Of a stretch of DNA of 64,000 bases, positions 12,901-27,900 are shown one piece after another. The stretch comes from Lampris incognitus (taxonomy: Eukaryota; Chordata; Actinopteri; Lampriformes; Lampridae): positions 87,102,172 to 87,166,171 of the forward strand of contig NC_079212.1 of the NCBI RefSeq assembly GCF_029633865.1, read 5' to 3'. How positions within the stretch are numbered: the first letter of the stretch is position 1; the number at the start of each line of letters is the position of its first letter. The position numbers were made by a program, and so were the translations under genes. The notes beneath the pieces are model-generated. The model ran no database searches and was not told the origin of the DNA. It was given only the letters and a program-made list of their open reading frames with translations.

Positions 12901-15900
12901 CCGTGTTGGTAGGCAACGGAATAGACCGCCGTGCCACCCGGATGCCGTCAGTGCAGACCTTTATATGAAATCTTAAATAATTAACGGCATGTGTTCACAT
13001 GGTCATCGGTCTTCATGTTTTTCTCATGCTTATTGCTGGGGGGAATCGAACACTGATTTTGCCATAGATTACCACAGCAACGATCACAGGCTTCAAATCA
13101 TTCCGGTCAGTCCTAGTTGATCCTATGACAACACATGCATGTCAGTGTGAGGATGGATGAGTGGCCATACCTGCTGGGCGTCTGTATCCGACTGGAAGGT
13201 TATGTACCAGCTGCTGTTGTGTGCAAACTCAACGCTGATCACCTTCGGACAGGCTTCACTCTTAAAGAGAGCCTCCACCTCCTTTAAAAGAAGAAGAGAT
13301 GCTGAGATTATCACCTTCGGATAGGCTTCACTCTTAAAGAGAGCCTCCACCTCCTTTAAAAGAAGAAGAGATGCTGAGATTATCACCTTCGGATAGGCTT
13401 CACTCTTAAAGAGAGCCTCCACCTCCTTTAAAAGAAGAAGAGATGCTGAGAAGCACGACTTCAACACATCCTTCCCAACTCAAACAGAGCAAAGCAACTC
13501 TTCACAGGTCTGGAAAATAAGATTGTCCGGCGGCCTGATCAACCGATTTTAATAGTTGGCAACCAAACCCACGCTGCCTGGAGCCCGGTGGACAACTAAA
13601 ACTTTCTACCTTACTTCTTTTCTTAGAGCTATGCTCAGCGGGTCATAAATTAATGATGGTGGTCATGTGACATACTATTTGTTTTATTGTATTTTATTTT
13701 TTGGATTTCCACCCCCTCTTTTTCTCCCCAATTGTACCCGGCCAATTACTCCACTCTTCCGAGCCGCCCCGGTTCTCCTTGCTTGCTCCACCCGCTCTGC
13801 TGATCCGGGGGAGGGCTGCAGACTTCCACATGTCTCCTCCCATACATGTGGAGTCACCAGCCACTTCTTTTCACCTGACAGTGAGGAGTTTCACCAGGGG
13901 GGCGTAGCAGGTGGGAGGATCACGCTATTCCCCACCTGACCGACCAGAGGAGGCGCTAATGCAGTGACCAGGACACATGCCCACTTCCAGCTTCCCACCA
14001 ACAGACACAGCCAGTTGTGTCTGTAGGGACGCCGGACCAAGCCGGAGGTAACACGGGGATTCGAACCACGATCCCCGTGTTGGTAGGCAACGGAATAGAC
14101 CACTACGATACCCGGACGCCCAAATACTGGCTCTCTCCTTGCTAGGTGGGATTAGTTTTGACCTTTCCATCGGGGCTTTCTGTGTGATACAAACAATGCA
14201 TAAGGCACGTCCTACAACAAATAACCCACCCACTTTCTAGTGTTGCAACTGCAGTGCGGGGCTCCAGACTGCGGCCAATTTGATTGCTTATAAAACTAAA
14301 ATCTGTGCAGTGTCACTGAAGAAAATTAATTGGCTGCACAAGTGTGACTTGACTGTTGTTGGTCTGTTTTCCTTTTATTTTCCAATATCATAAAAACATC
14401 TATCCATCCATTATCCGAACCGCTTATCCTGCTCTCAGGGCCGCAGGAGCCTATCCCACGCAGACATGGGGAGAACATGCAAACTCCACACAGAGGACGA
14501 CCCGGGACACTCCCCAAGGTTGGACTACCCCGGGGCCTGAACCCAGGACCTTCCTGCTGTGAGGCGACCCTGCTAACCACTGTGCCGCATCATAAAAACA
14601 CGGTTTGGTCAAACAGTTAGGTGATTATTTGTGCATTAATTGTTATCCTGCTTGGAAATTCATACTTGCGACAATTGTTCGTTTTGTTGTCCCCGAGCTT
14701 GTGACTATAACAATGTTGTCCACATGCAAACTAACTAGAGCACGGAGAGTTTCATTTTCACATTGTGTTACATTCTCCTCAAAATGAAGGGCAGAGCTAC
14801 AACCAACACATTTTTCAGTAAGTAAAAATCGCCACCATCTAGCAGGCAGACGATCTAGCAGGCTGACATTTCACCAGACCATCAGAACAAATCAACTCCG
14901 ACCCAGAGGAAACTGAGCAGCCTTCTCTAACTGGACCGGCCCAAGAAGAGTTATACCTTTCCCTCTAGGTGGCTCCCAAGAGTTTACCTACCCGTGTTTA
15001 GTATGTATGGGGGGTAACTGTGAACAGTGTGGCCCGGCTGTTACAGGCAACTCAGATTTTGAGTCTGCAGCTACAGTTTAAGCACGAGATCCACAAACGT
15101 CATAACAAAAGCCATATGCAGTGCAGGGAGCTGCCCCCTCTCAGCAGCACTTTAACACTAGAACGACCACGCCGGTCATTATGACCCTGATTGTCAAAGT
15201 TTAATATCGTTGTGAAGATACAGACCTGCCGTTCCCTGAATGCTCCTAAAATTGCATATATTTGCATTAAAATTAGTTTTAGATCAATTGCACAAAAAGT
15301 TATGATAAGATCTACCTAAAAACGACCATGAGTGGTCAAAATGGCCGTCTCGTAATTTGCACATGATCGTGCGCGTCATGTCAGTATTTATGACGTGTGT
15401 TGGTGGCGTCATTTCCTTCTTGAAGTTCGTTGCTCTGTCCTAGAAACACACTAGTGTCCTCCAGTGCAGAGAAATAGTCTAAACTTGATTTGTGATTATG
15501 TCCAACATGTCTGGTTACAGACGCCGTTACAGACACACCATGACTACCACCGAGGCGTTGCAGTATTTACAGGCGTTGGACAGCCGCCATTTTAAATTGT
15601 TTGAAAAATAGTATTATAGTTGTTAAAATGTTAATTTTGGTGTCAGTTAGTTTCATAACAGACATACTGACATATGTAATGCATTAATATCTCAACTGGG
15701 TATTTATCTTGACACAATACAGAGTTTAAACACCGGCGGTCGTTTTGACCGCCCACGGTCATCTTAGGTAGGAGTGATGCCCCGGTCGTTCTAGTGTTAA
15801 TGCAAAGAAGTGGCCAACAAAATGTCATGATGAGGTACAGGTGACAATTAAGTTTAACATGACATACAATATCCTTAAAGAGGAAATACCATTTGTGAAA

Positions 15901-18900
15901 TTATAAAAAGTCAACGATGCAATCTTTCAATTGTGTGGTACCTGTGGCACTGCAACCACCTTCCTTGTGCCACTAACTGAAAATCTTAACACACTACTGT
16001 CGCCAGTGTAACATGTTAGTCTGGAGCCCTGCAGCGCCGCCATTGAAGCGGCCAGTCTTAAAATCTGGATTGGGAACAAAACTGTCAAAGTAAAACTGCT
16101 GACATTTGTGTGTGATTATGGCTGACTTGCGGAGTGGGTGTGGCTGTGCCTTTACCTCCACTGGCGTGGTCTCTGGGACCTCTCTCAGGATAATGATGCA
16201 ACGCTTGTGATTGGGGCGAACCCTCTCCCCCATCTCATCCACTTCCACCATGGGAGAGGCTGTAAAAACAAAAACAGTTACATGGACATCAACGCACACT
16301 GCGACTGGATACATTTAAAAGCAGGTTAAAAACCATCCATCCATCCGAACCGCTTATCCTGCTCTCAGGGTCGCAGGGATGCTGGAGCCTATCCCAGCAG
16401 TCATTGGGCAGCAGGTGGGGAGACACCCTGGACAGGCCACCAGTCCATCACAGGGCCAACACATTCACACTAAGGCCAATATGGTACGGCTGATTCACCT
16501 GACCTACATGTCTTTGGACTGTGGGAGGAAACTGGAGCACCTGGAGGAAACCCACGCAGACACGGGGAGAACATGCAAACTCCATTTGGAAAATGTTGAG
16601 AAATAAATGGCCTCACAGCAAGAAGGTCCTGGGTTCGAGACCCAGGGTAGTCCAACCTTGGGGGTCGTCCCGGGTCGTCCTCTGTGTGGAGGTTAAAAAC
16701 CTTACATTTTAAAACAGCCTATGGCTGAAGGCCCAGACACACCAAGCCGACTAGTGGCGACGAAGGCCGACTGTTGCGTCACCTCACATCGCCTGCCATC
16801 TGGGCCAAAAAGTAGCACTCGAACACATCGCGAAGACTACAGCCGACAGCCCTGATTCGCTAAGCTGAACAGCCAATCAGAGTGATCTCTCTCACCGACG
16901 GGCTCCGCTGATTCAACATGCTGAATTGGCTGAAAACCTGCTGACAGGGGTCCGACTAGTGCGAACGGTGCAGGACACACCGCATCAACTAGGGTCACAT
17001 ACGCTCACCAACGGCCCGATATTGGCCGATCGTTGGCCTGGTGGGTCAGGGCCCTAAGTTCTTGGTGTGTGTGAATGTGTTTTTTATATTTTGCTATTTT
17101 TATATATTCTGCTCCAACTGTTGTTACTTTTAAATAATCTGTTTTTATGGCACTTTTCTTATTTATTTTACTTTACTTTAACTCAGTTTTAAACTTGTCT
17201 GTATTTTTATAAAATGTCCGTACTTTTATTTATCTTTTTCATGCTTTTATAACTTTCTTTTTCTTCTTATCTTTTGCCCGTGAAGCACTGTGAATGACCT
17301 CTGCGATGATAAGGAGATATACAAATAAACTTGCCTTGCCTTACAGTGACTGAATTCTCTCCACCCCCTGATAACAGACCAAGCTGAACTTCAGGGCTTG
17401 AAGCTGCGTCATTTTAGTTGCAACAACTTCAGAGTTCACACACTTTTTCACCAATTGTTATCAATGACAATTCTATGACTTCTCCGTAACTTTTAGCTTC
17501 ATGTCCATGACCAAGAGAAAATCTGTTTTACACCTGCAACTGACATGTTTTTACACTATATATGATGCGAAAGTGAGTCTATATTTAAACACTGGGGTGT
17601 CCGGGTGGCGTGGCCATCTATTCCTTGCCTACCAACATGGGGATCGGTGGTTCGAGTCCCTGTGTTACCTACGGCTTGGTCGGGCGTCCCTACAGACACA
17701 GTGGCTGGGAAAGGGGAGAAATCCCACATTAAACAGGCCCTGGTTATGTGTGGTTATCCTAACTGGGCGTTTGTCAAAGCCAGGAAGACTCCCAAACAGT
17801 GCAGCAGCCGATTGAAGAGAGGAGAAGGACAACAGCTGTCTAAGTGTAAACCAGTGGTGATTCTGTATGTGGTGGGAGCATCAGAACACCACGTCACAGT
17901 TGCTTTCAAACCCCAAAACACACTGGGCCAGACGTTGGTCCACCCCAAGGGCCGAGTCCCCCGACACAAACAGAGCAATATAGTGTAGCTGTTAAGTGCC
18001 AGGAGGTCGCCGTGACTTGTACATCGGGAAAACTAAACAGACACTGGTCAAGAGGATGGTGCAGCACAGGAGAGCTAACACGTCAGACCAGGACTCCACA
18101 GTCTACACCATCTACAGGCCAGTGGCCACTCTTTCAAGGATGAGGATGTGACCATCCTTGGCCATCTATGTGAAGAAGGAACGACCATTCCCGAACCGGG
18201 GGGGGGGCGGCGGCTAACAGTACATCTGTTGCCGTCTTATGATGCTGTGATTTCAACTATTCCCCAGTCCTCTGTGAACAGTACACATGGCAACTCTAGT
18301 TAATGGTCACAGCAATCGTTGTTTGCGGTCATTACGCCATTGTATTGTTTATACAACCCGGTATCACGCCAACGTGTGTAATACACCCGCCAGTCCAACG
18401 TGTCAGTGTCACGCTTTGCCTTACTCGGGCGTGAAAAGTACACGCGTGTATGAAGGTGCAGTGCCAGCAAAGGAGTTAATCAATCCCAGTTGCTGGCATT
18501 GAGTTAATCAATGCCAGCAACTCCCCACGGAGGAAAAGAAGCATACAGCATTTTCGAAAATCTCTCAGATAAGATGAAGACACATGGCTGCTATATTTTT
18601 AAAAATTTAAAATGTTTTATGTTGCCTATGAGTGTCGTCATGTTAATTACATTTCATTCAGCGGTAGAAAGTTGAAACTAACCCTAATCATCGCCCCCTG
18701 CTGGCACTGCACCTTCATACACGCGTGTACTTTTCACACCTGAGCGAGGCAAACTGTGACACTGACATGGTGGACCGGTGGGTGTATTACACGCTTTGGC
18801 GTGATACCGGGTTGGTCTATAAAGGTGGGGATACCTGCAGTCAGTTGAGACTGAAGACGTCACTTAGATGAGTGATGACACGTTTCTCTCAATAAATGTG

Positions 18901-21900
18901 TCCAGATGTACTGATTCAACCTTCTGTGATTTCTTACCTGAGTTACTGAGCATGCATAAAGGCACTTTTATTTGTCAATATTAAGCCACTGATCGTTAAC
19001 ACTGCACTTGCCCAGCATACTGTCTTACAAAATAGCGAGCTAGCTAACTGATATTCAAGATAGCCTGCAGAGGTACAGGTAAGCATACTAAGATTAACTA
19101 CTGCATGTACACACATACAAGTGAAATTCTAAAGCCCTGCCACAACAGTTCCCCCTGCTGTTACTTTTGTTTTTTTTTAATAGTTAATTAATCTTTAACA
19201 GATTAATGCTGCCTTAGGCATCGAAGCTCATTCATTAATTCATCTTTAGCCACTCCTCCTGGCTCAGGTCGCGGTGGAAGCAAGTTAAGTAGGGCACTCC
19301 AGATGTCCCTCTCCCCAGCAATGCCCTCCAGCTCCTCCTGGGGACTCCCAAGGTGTTCCCAGGCCAGACTGGACATGTAGTTCCTCCAGCGACTTCTGGG
19401 TCTACCCCGGGGTCTCCTCCCAGTTTGTCGTGCCCAGAAAACCTCCAAACGAAGGCGCCCAGGAGGCATCCTAATCAGATGCCCGAACCACCTCAACTGG
19501 CTCCTTTCGACGTGATGGAGCAGCAGCTCTACTCCATGCTCCCTCTGGATGTCTGAGCCCCTCACCCTATCTCTAAGGCTGAGCCCAGACACCCTACGGA
19601 GGAAACTCATATTTCAGCTGCTTGTATCCACGATCTCACCCTTTCGGTCACTACCCAAAGCTCAAAACCATAGGTGAGGATTGGAACAATGACTGACTGG
19701 TAAATTGAGAGCTTTGCCTTCCGGCTCAGCTCCCTCTTCAACACAACGGTCTGGTACAACGTCCACATTACTGCTGACGCTGCACCAGTCCGCCTGTCAA
19801 TCTCCTGCTCCATCCTACCCTCACTCGTGAACAAGACCCCGAGATACTTGAACTCCTTCACTTGAGGCAACAACTCATCCCCAACCCGGAGGGAGCAATC
19901 CACCATTTTCTGGTAGAGAACCATGGCCTCAGACTTGGAGGTGCTGACTCTCATCACGGCCTCAGATCCAGGAGCGGCATCGAAGTTGTATTTTCAAATT
20001 TACTACCTTTCCAAATTTGTTATAACTCTATGAACCCTGAATTTGTGCATCTATTTCTCTATCTGTACATGAAAAGTACAGCAAATTTATTTTTAAATTT
20101 TGTGTTATCAAAGTTAAAACTGATAACTATGAGTGTCGAGTGTTGACAATTGGGCATACAAGTTTTGGCACCTTTCCTTTTAATCCAAGCAACAAAACTA
20201 AACCTACCAAAAGGAGCTCTCTTAAAATCATACTTGAACCAAACAACAAAAGGAGCAAATCTAAAACTTCTTGAAAGGCAAATATTTAGAAGAGTTTAAA
20301 TGTTTGCCTTGCTTAATCTTGGCCAAAGCTGACGCCAAAACGAAAGAGGGAGGACAAGAAGCCAGTGTCAAAGAAATCTCTCCACGTGCTACAGCCACAC
20401 ACACAACTTCTACAACATATACTCATATTTAACCCTTTAAATCTTGCAGTTATTTAGTAACTCATGTTTAAATCTGAGTCTTCATCCAAAACCCATTGTC
20501 AGTGAATTTTCATGCTTTTTCAGACACACAGAAGCCACAGAACCATGGGACTCATACCTCGGAGAATGTCCAAAATGAGGCCCATGTCAGTGGTGAGGAC
20601 CTTGACATCTTCCATGCAAGCGATGGTCCAGATGGGAACAAAATGATCACTGTCCATCTGGGACATCAGGTACAGGTCCTTTGATAGGTTCTCTCTGCAG
20701 ACACCCAGAAAAGATATACAGAAAAAGAGAGGGGGTTAACTTGCAACGGGGCGTGCACCAAAATGGAAGCCATTTTTACTCTACCTCTTCCAACAGGGAT
20801 GCCAATTCAGAAAATGTACAAATACAAGTCAGTCATTTCATTCCGAGCCTATTTTTCTCTTTACATAGATTACATCAACACAGTAAAGCTGAGTCAGTTA
20901 TTCCATATTTAACCTATGCATGCAGTACCAGTATAACAAAAGACATCCTTCTGTGGAGCACACTACATTGAACCAGTAGCTTGAGCTGTGCCGGCAGGTA
21001 GGATGCCTTAATCTAGTTGTTAACCTTGTTTTGTTTTTTTATTTTGGACACCCCCTCCCCCTTTTCTCCGAATTGTACTTGGCCAATTAATTATCCCAGT
21101 CTTCCGAGCCGCCCTGGTCGCTGCTCCGCCCCCTCTGCCGAGCCGGAGAGGGCTGAAGACTACCACATGCCTCCTTCGGTACATCTGGAGTCGCCAGCCA
21201 CTTCTTTCCACCTGACAGTGAGGCATTTCACTAGGGGGACGTAGCGCGTGGGAGGATTACGCTGTTCCCCCCAGTTCCCCCTCAACAGGCGTCTCGGCCG
21301 ACCACAGGAGGCGCTAGTGCAGCGACCAGGACACATACCCACATCCGGCTTCCCACCCACAGACACGGCCAATTGTGTCTGTAGGGACACCCGACCAAGC
21401 CGGATATGTGCCATATCCTTTGTCTCACTACTCACCTGGAGAAGTAGAACTCCAGCTGTGTCTTCAAAGACTCTCTCAGGCTCTCCTCGGACAGTGGCTG
21501 TTCTTTAGACACCTCCCCATCTATTGCTGACTCAGGGATTGGGTCAAAGAGAGGATACCCCAACTCAGGATGGTCAATACCATTTACAATGCCCTCCGCA
21601 GGCATATGGCCGCTGACGTAGTTGCCTAAATATTGTGGGCTGTATCCTTTACTGCCGGAAGAGGTCATCTCTGAGAAACCTATGATAGAAGAGGCAAGTA
21701 AGAACCAAGTGGTTGTCAAACACCATCAAGATTTTTTATTTTTTGGACCCCCCCCCCCTTTTCTCCCTAATTGTATTTGGCCAATTACCCCACTCTTTCG
21801 AGCCGTCTCGGTTTCTGCTCCATCCCCTCTGCCGATCCGGGGAGGGCTGCAGACTATCACATGTCTCCTCCCATACATGTGGAGTCGCCAGCTGCTTCTT

Positions 21901-24900
21901 TTCACCTGACAGTGAGGAGTTTCACCAGGGAGACGTAGCGCGTGGGAGGATCACGCTATTCGCCCACCCCGAAACAGGCGCCCCGACCGACCACAGGAGG
22001 CGCTAGTGCAGCGACCAGGACACATACCCACAACTGGCTTCCCACCCACAGACAAGGCCAATTGTGTCTGTAGAGATGCCCGACCAAGCCGGAGGTAACA
22101 CGGGCATTTGATCCGACGATCTCCATGTCAGTAGGCAACGGAATAGACCGCTATGCCACCCGGACAACACCAACAAGATTACACCGTGTTAGCAAACATA
22201 TTTACAAGCTATACAGTGCTATGTTGTATTGTAATCCCCTGAGGAAGCACAGTTATGACTTTTTCACAAAATCAAAATTTGGACGTTCAAAATAAAAAAA
22301 ATGAACTACAGTGAAATACAGTGAAACAGGTATGCGCCCTATATCTCTGACACATTAAAATCCGAAAGGACACAGTTAACACACTATCAACCGTCCAGGG
22401 GATGCGTCCCAGTTTTTCCCGATAATGCTACATTGTGAACAACAAATCTGCGTTGCAATTGTGGAAATAAACGAAAGAAACCTTGCCACCAGTCACCATT
22501 TTCTAACGGTCTTGCGACACGCTACTTTGGCTGTAACAAGCTTGCCGCACAGTTTCAACAATGAAGGCTGCAAAGGGTATATTAACTCACGTGGCCACCG
22601 TCACTCGTGTCGATGATGACTGATGACTGAAGGCTTTAGGCATTGCATTATAATTCACTGTAGTGCTACTATGGTGCTACAGACACTAGGGCTGTGTACT
22701 GGCGGGAATCTGCTGATACGATACGTATCACGATACAGGGGTTATGATTCAATATATCCCGATATATTGTGATACTGTAAGAAAGGTGATTCATAGGCCT
22801 GTGTTCTCTGTGCTTATGCTACTTCCTGTCTCAGTTTACGTTGTTGTGTTGGAGTAGAAGAGTCAAATGGCTGAAGATAGATTACAACCGTGTTGTCTAG
22901 CGTTCATTGGTTACACAAAACGTTTGTCACAAACCTTTACATGTAAAAAATAAAAAAATCTATATAGTGGTTTTGAGGATCGATACAGTGTCACAAAAGA
23001 TAATATCGCGATACTTGAGTGTATCGATATTTTCTTACACCCCTAACAGATGCCATTTTTTTATTTGAATAATGTTTTGTTCACATACGTTTTACTCAAC
23101 TATCCTAGGCCGTAGCCTGGAGGGGAGTGTTTGGTTGCGGGCGGGTGCGTCTGTCCATTGTTCATCTTGCAAACTACGGGACCTATTAGCCCAAAAAAAG
23201 GTTCGTGCAGCGTTACGGCTATGATGACGAACCTCTCGCTGTTGCGGTGATTAAAAACCTTCAAAAAAAAGTTTGTTCTCGTTACCGCCACTCCCTTCCT
23301 CCTTTCACTCTCTAGCTCGCTCGACCAACGCTGCTCTCCATTGCGGCCCGATCTTAGTCAACTGTGCGCATGCCCCGACTCACATCTATGGTTGAGTCAG
23401 ATTGGGCATCGATAGTGTCAAAACCAAAACATCTGGAAAGTAAACCAGAGTACTGAAAGTAAACGAGAAGTCGATTACATTTCGCGAGCCAGCAAATCAC
23501 TGCTGATCTCAGCATAGGAGAGCTCGAGAAAAACGGGATGAACCAAAAACAAGTTGCCTTATTCCCCTCGCCACCATGCAGAAGTGCCATAGTCTCCAAC
23601 GGTAAAACTCGACTATAAAAATACAATTTCAAGAGTAGGATTAATCACAGTCACAGCTGGAAATCATCTCGGTGGGTACAATAAAACATTTCCCATGGCT
23701 GAGCTGTGATTTCTTCCCGTTGTTTTATGAATGAAAGTCAATCAGCGGAGCAGCCATTCACCTTCATTCACTTTATATCACGAAAACCGTGACGGTTAAA
23801 CACATTTGAAGTCTTTCAATAAGGGCTCTGAAATTATGCTAGCCTGAGCTCCGTCATCTCATGTCAGACTTGGTTGCAGTCGTGCGAGGGTCTGCCTAGT
23901 ATCCACAGACCAACAGACAAAACGCTTTTATAAGATAGACTTTTTTAGCTTGAGTGCTGCACATTAACAGCCTTTTTCCCCCTCCATATTTCCCGCTAAG
24001 TTGACTTGGGTGCTGTGTGTTTGTCTCATAATGGCAAGAAAAACAGAAAAACACTGTTTTTTCTGTCTGTGTGTGCGTGTATGCAGAAGGGGAGAAACAC
24101 CTGGCAAAGACCTGCATTCTACTGAGTGCACTCCTCTAGTTTGATCACTGATTTTGGTGCTATAATGTCGCTACAGAGGAAGATGCAGAGGACAGGAAGA
24201 GATGGAAACGGATGATCCGCTGTGGCGACCCCTAATGGGAGCAGCTGAACGTAGTAGTAGTGGTGTTGCTACAGACACTGTTTTTTTTTTGTTATTTGAA
24301 TTTTGTAGATGATGATGATGTGACATTGTCTTGTAAATAAAGTTTTCAGATTTGGGATTTTATTTAATTTTCAGATAAGTTTTCAACAAGTACATGAAAA
24401 CAGCCAGAACTTTAACTATATTTAGCATCAAACAACCCAGCCACCGAGGATACACAAGCCAGTGCATTCTTAGTGCCAGTCGCAAGCCCGGATAAATGGG
24501 GAGGCTTGCGTCAGGAAGAGCATCCAGTGTAAAACCTTTGCCAAATCAAATCTGTGAGTCATAAATAATATTTCTATACTAGATCAGTTGAGGCCTGGGT
24601 TACCAACAGCTGCCACCTGTACTGTTGGCCGGCAAGGGTGCTGGTGGAACCTATGCTACTGTTGGGTGAAGGACAAGGAGAAGGGGAAGGGTAGGAGTGA
24701 GGAGGTGAGAGTCAGAACTTTGAATGCTGGCACTATGACTGCTAAAGGGAAAAGGCTGGCTGATATGATTGAGAGAAGGAAGGTAGGCATACTGTGTGTG
24801 CAAGAGACCAGGTGGATGGGCAATAAGGCAAAGAGCATCAGAGGTGGATTCAAACTCTTCTACCATGGTGCGAATGGGAGGAGAAATGGGGTAATTATGA

Positions 24901-27900
24901 AGGAAGTGTGTCAAGAGTGTGCTGGAGGTGAAGAGAGTGTCGGACAGAATGATGAGTATGAGGCTGGAAATCCAAGGTGTGATGATGAATGTTATCAGCG
25001 CATATGCCCCGCAAGTTGGGTGTGAGATGGAAGCGAAAGAAGAATTCTGGAGTGAGTTGGATGAAGTAGTGGAGAGAGTACCCAAGGAGAAGAGAGTGGT
25101 GATTGGAGTGGACTTCAATGGATATGTTGGTGAAGGGAACAGGGGTGATGGGTGTCAAGGAGAGGAATGTGGAAGGACAGATGGTGGTGGGACTCACTAC
25201 ATTGGAAACCTATTTAAAATCACTACAACTACCTTTGGATTTTGAGGAAAATTTATGTAGCCGTATTAGGGGTGTAACGGTACACAAAAACCATGGTTCG
25301 GTACATACCTCGGGTTTGAAGTCATGGTTCAGTATATTTTCAGTACAGCGAGAAGACAAGAAAACAACAAACTAGGGTATGGCTCTGTCTTTCTTAAATA
25401 AAAAGTCTGCCAATACTGCTGCAACTGGCTGCAACCTACTAATAAAAAAAGTAAAAATTTACTTGAAAGTAAATCAACATAAATATTCTCTCAAATAAAT
25501 AAAAAATATAATAAAATAAACATCCACTAAGTTGCAGCATTTAGAAAATTAACTGTACTTGAATTGTACTGTACTTAAATTCACATTAGCAGCTTTAAGC
25601 TTCCATTAGGACTGTGCAACATATATATATATATATATGTTCTCTCAAATAAATAAACAAGCATGAAACCCTCCAGACCCACAGTGCACCTGCTGAGAGT
25701 TGCGAGCGCATCCTACTAAACGTCCCTCTCAGGTCATTCATGAGTGACCACAATTTGCGACACACAGCCCACGGCGGCAGTTGCATGGCGCCGTGGGAAA
25801 AACAATAAGATATATACCCATTAAGGCACAGCATTTAGAAAATTAACTGTACTGATCCTTCAAACTCTGGTTTATCTGTGTTCGCCATAACTACGAGGCT
25901 GCGCTGTGCTGTGCTTAACTACCGGCAATCTCTCTGTGGCGTGCACCTGTGCACACATGCACGCTTAGTGGGGTGGCTGAACGTACAACATCCGGCCCTT
26001 TGTGAAAGTTGCTCAGGGGGAAATTCGGAGTTTTAAATCAAATTCTGCATATGTGCAGTGGATAAAACAATGATGCGTTCATGCAGTACACATGTGCCGA
26101 ACCGAAAGAATCATACCGAACATTTTCAGTACAAATACGTGTACTGTTACACCCCTAAGTGGTACCATTAAAAGTCATGAGGTCAAATCAATGAAGATTT
26201 TGTGCAAGATACAAAACATTTATATGGACAAGAGAAGCTTTAATGTAACCTCATTACAACTGTAAAAACCAACTTTGTTCTATACACTGACCTTGGTCAA
26301 TGCCTTCAGTCATTGCAGCAGAGGAGGTGGAGTCCTGCAGCCACGTGGAGCCCTCCGTCCCCTCTGGGACACTGTTCTGGGAGGTAGGGATCTCCTGCCA
26401 CACTTTGGCATTGGGGTTCAGGCCAGCTCCCTTTGTGGTGACCTACATAATTAAAAGACACAATGGCTGCAACTGCTGTGTACTTCAAACACATATTGCT
26501 GAATAAAATTAAAGGACACAACGAAGAAGCTTGGTTAGAGCATTTTTTTTCTACTTCAAGGGGTGCAGAGGGCCTCCTCTAAAGGCTTGGGTAATAATGC
26601 CATCAGTGTGGAGGGCTTTGCATTGGTATTTTTTAAAATTTAGATCACATATATGCTTGTAACAAACAGGAATATGGGTACCCGATGACTCAAGCTTGAT
26701 TAAAAGGTAATAATGCCATGAGGATCGTCAATACCTAACACAGAAAATACACAATATATTCATTACAGGGAAGTCACATTAAGGCCCTGCTGGTCAGAAA
26801 GAAAAGACAGCTTGTTGTAGGAATATGTATAAGCAGCTGGGGTTGAACTGGGGCATTAAAAGTTACCAGAAATTGGTGGCATTTAAACAAGGACTGTCAA
26901 TAAATTACATCTCAGCTCAATAAAACAGCTCTGCTGGATGTCTGATCTCAACAATGCTTTTCATGACCTGTTTTACCAAAAGCAAAGTTGAAAATAGGCC
27001 TTTCCAAGAGATTATCTGATTAGTATCAGACAGTTAAAGAATAGAAACTAGAGCGCTGGGACATTTTCTTTCTTATATGTAAATTAAAAAAGAAAGCCAA
27101 TTAATTTCCTTCATAGTCTCTCTTTACTCACATTGAATGGGGTTCAACATGGGCATTTATGTTATTCCAAGTAATCAGCGATGAGTCTAACTTGCACAAA
27201 GCAGTCAATGCCAAATGGCATACATGACTAACAGACAGTTATTGATTAACAGATATATGATATGAATGCAACTACAGAATGCCACAAGTCAAAGAAATCT
27301 CACCCAAGCAGTCATGCTTGACAGATAATTTCATTTTCATTATCATCTGTTCCGCTCATGGTAACGCACAGCTCCAGAGAGGAACAAGCAATTCATGAGC
27401 AAACAGAACTCAATTCACACACCCCACGACTGAAAGGAGCAGCGAGAAGAGACTCTTGTTCTGCCTGCCCCTCACTCACACACAAATACACAACAGACGA
27501 GATGGTCTGTCAGTCAGTTACTCAACAACTGATCCTGACAGCATCATGAGAAATGGAAAACAACCAAAAAGCCACCCACACTAATTCACCACCAACTGAA
27601 AACCCATTACCTGACGACTCCGTATCGTCTACTTTTTCTTCCCTTATACATGTTCTTGAACTGAACGATATTTATACAACCCTTTAGATGGCTCTCATAC
27701 TGAGCTACACATCTGCTTTAAAGTAGTACATGCATACTGATGTTTAGAACCAAATGTCCTTCTGTGGTCCTCGTCCTCTGAACCAAAAACAAAGAATTTT
27801 TGCAAAATGTCCGGTAATACTCTGCTTCTTGCTCTGTAACAATGTCTGTAACTCAACTAAATCTTCATTAATCCTGACTTAATGAACAGTTGGTATGTTC

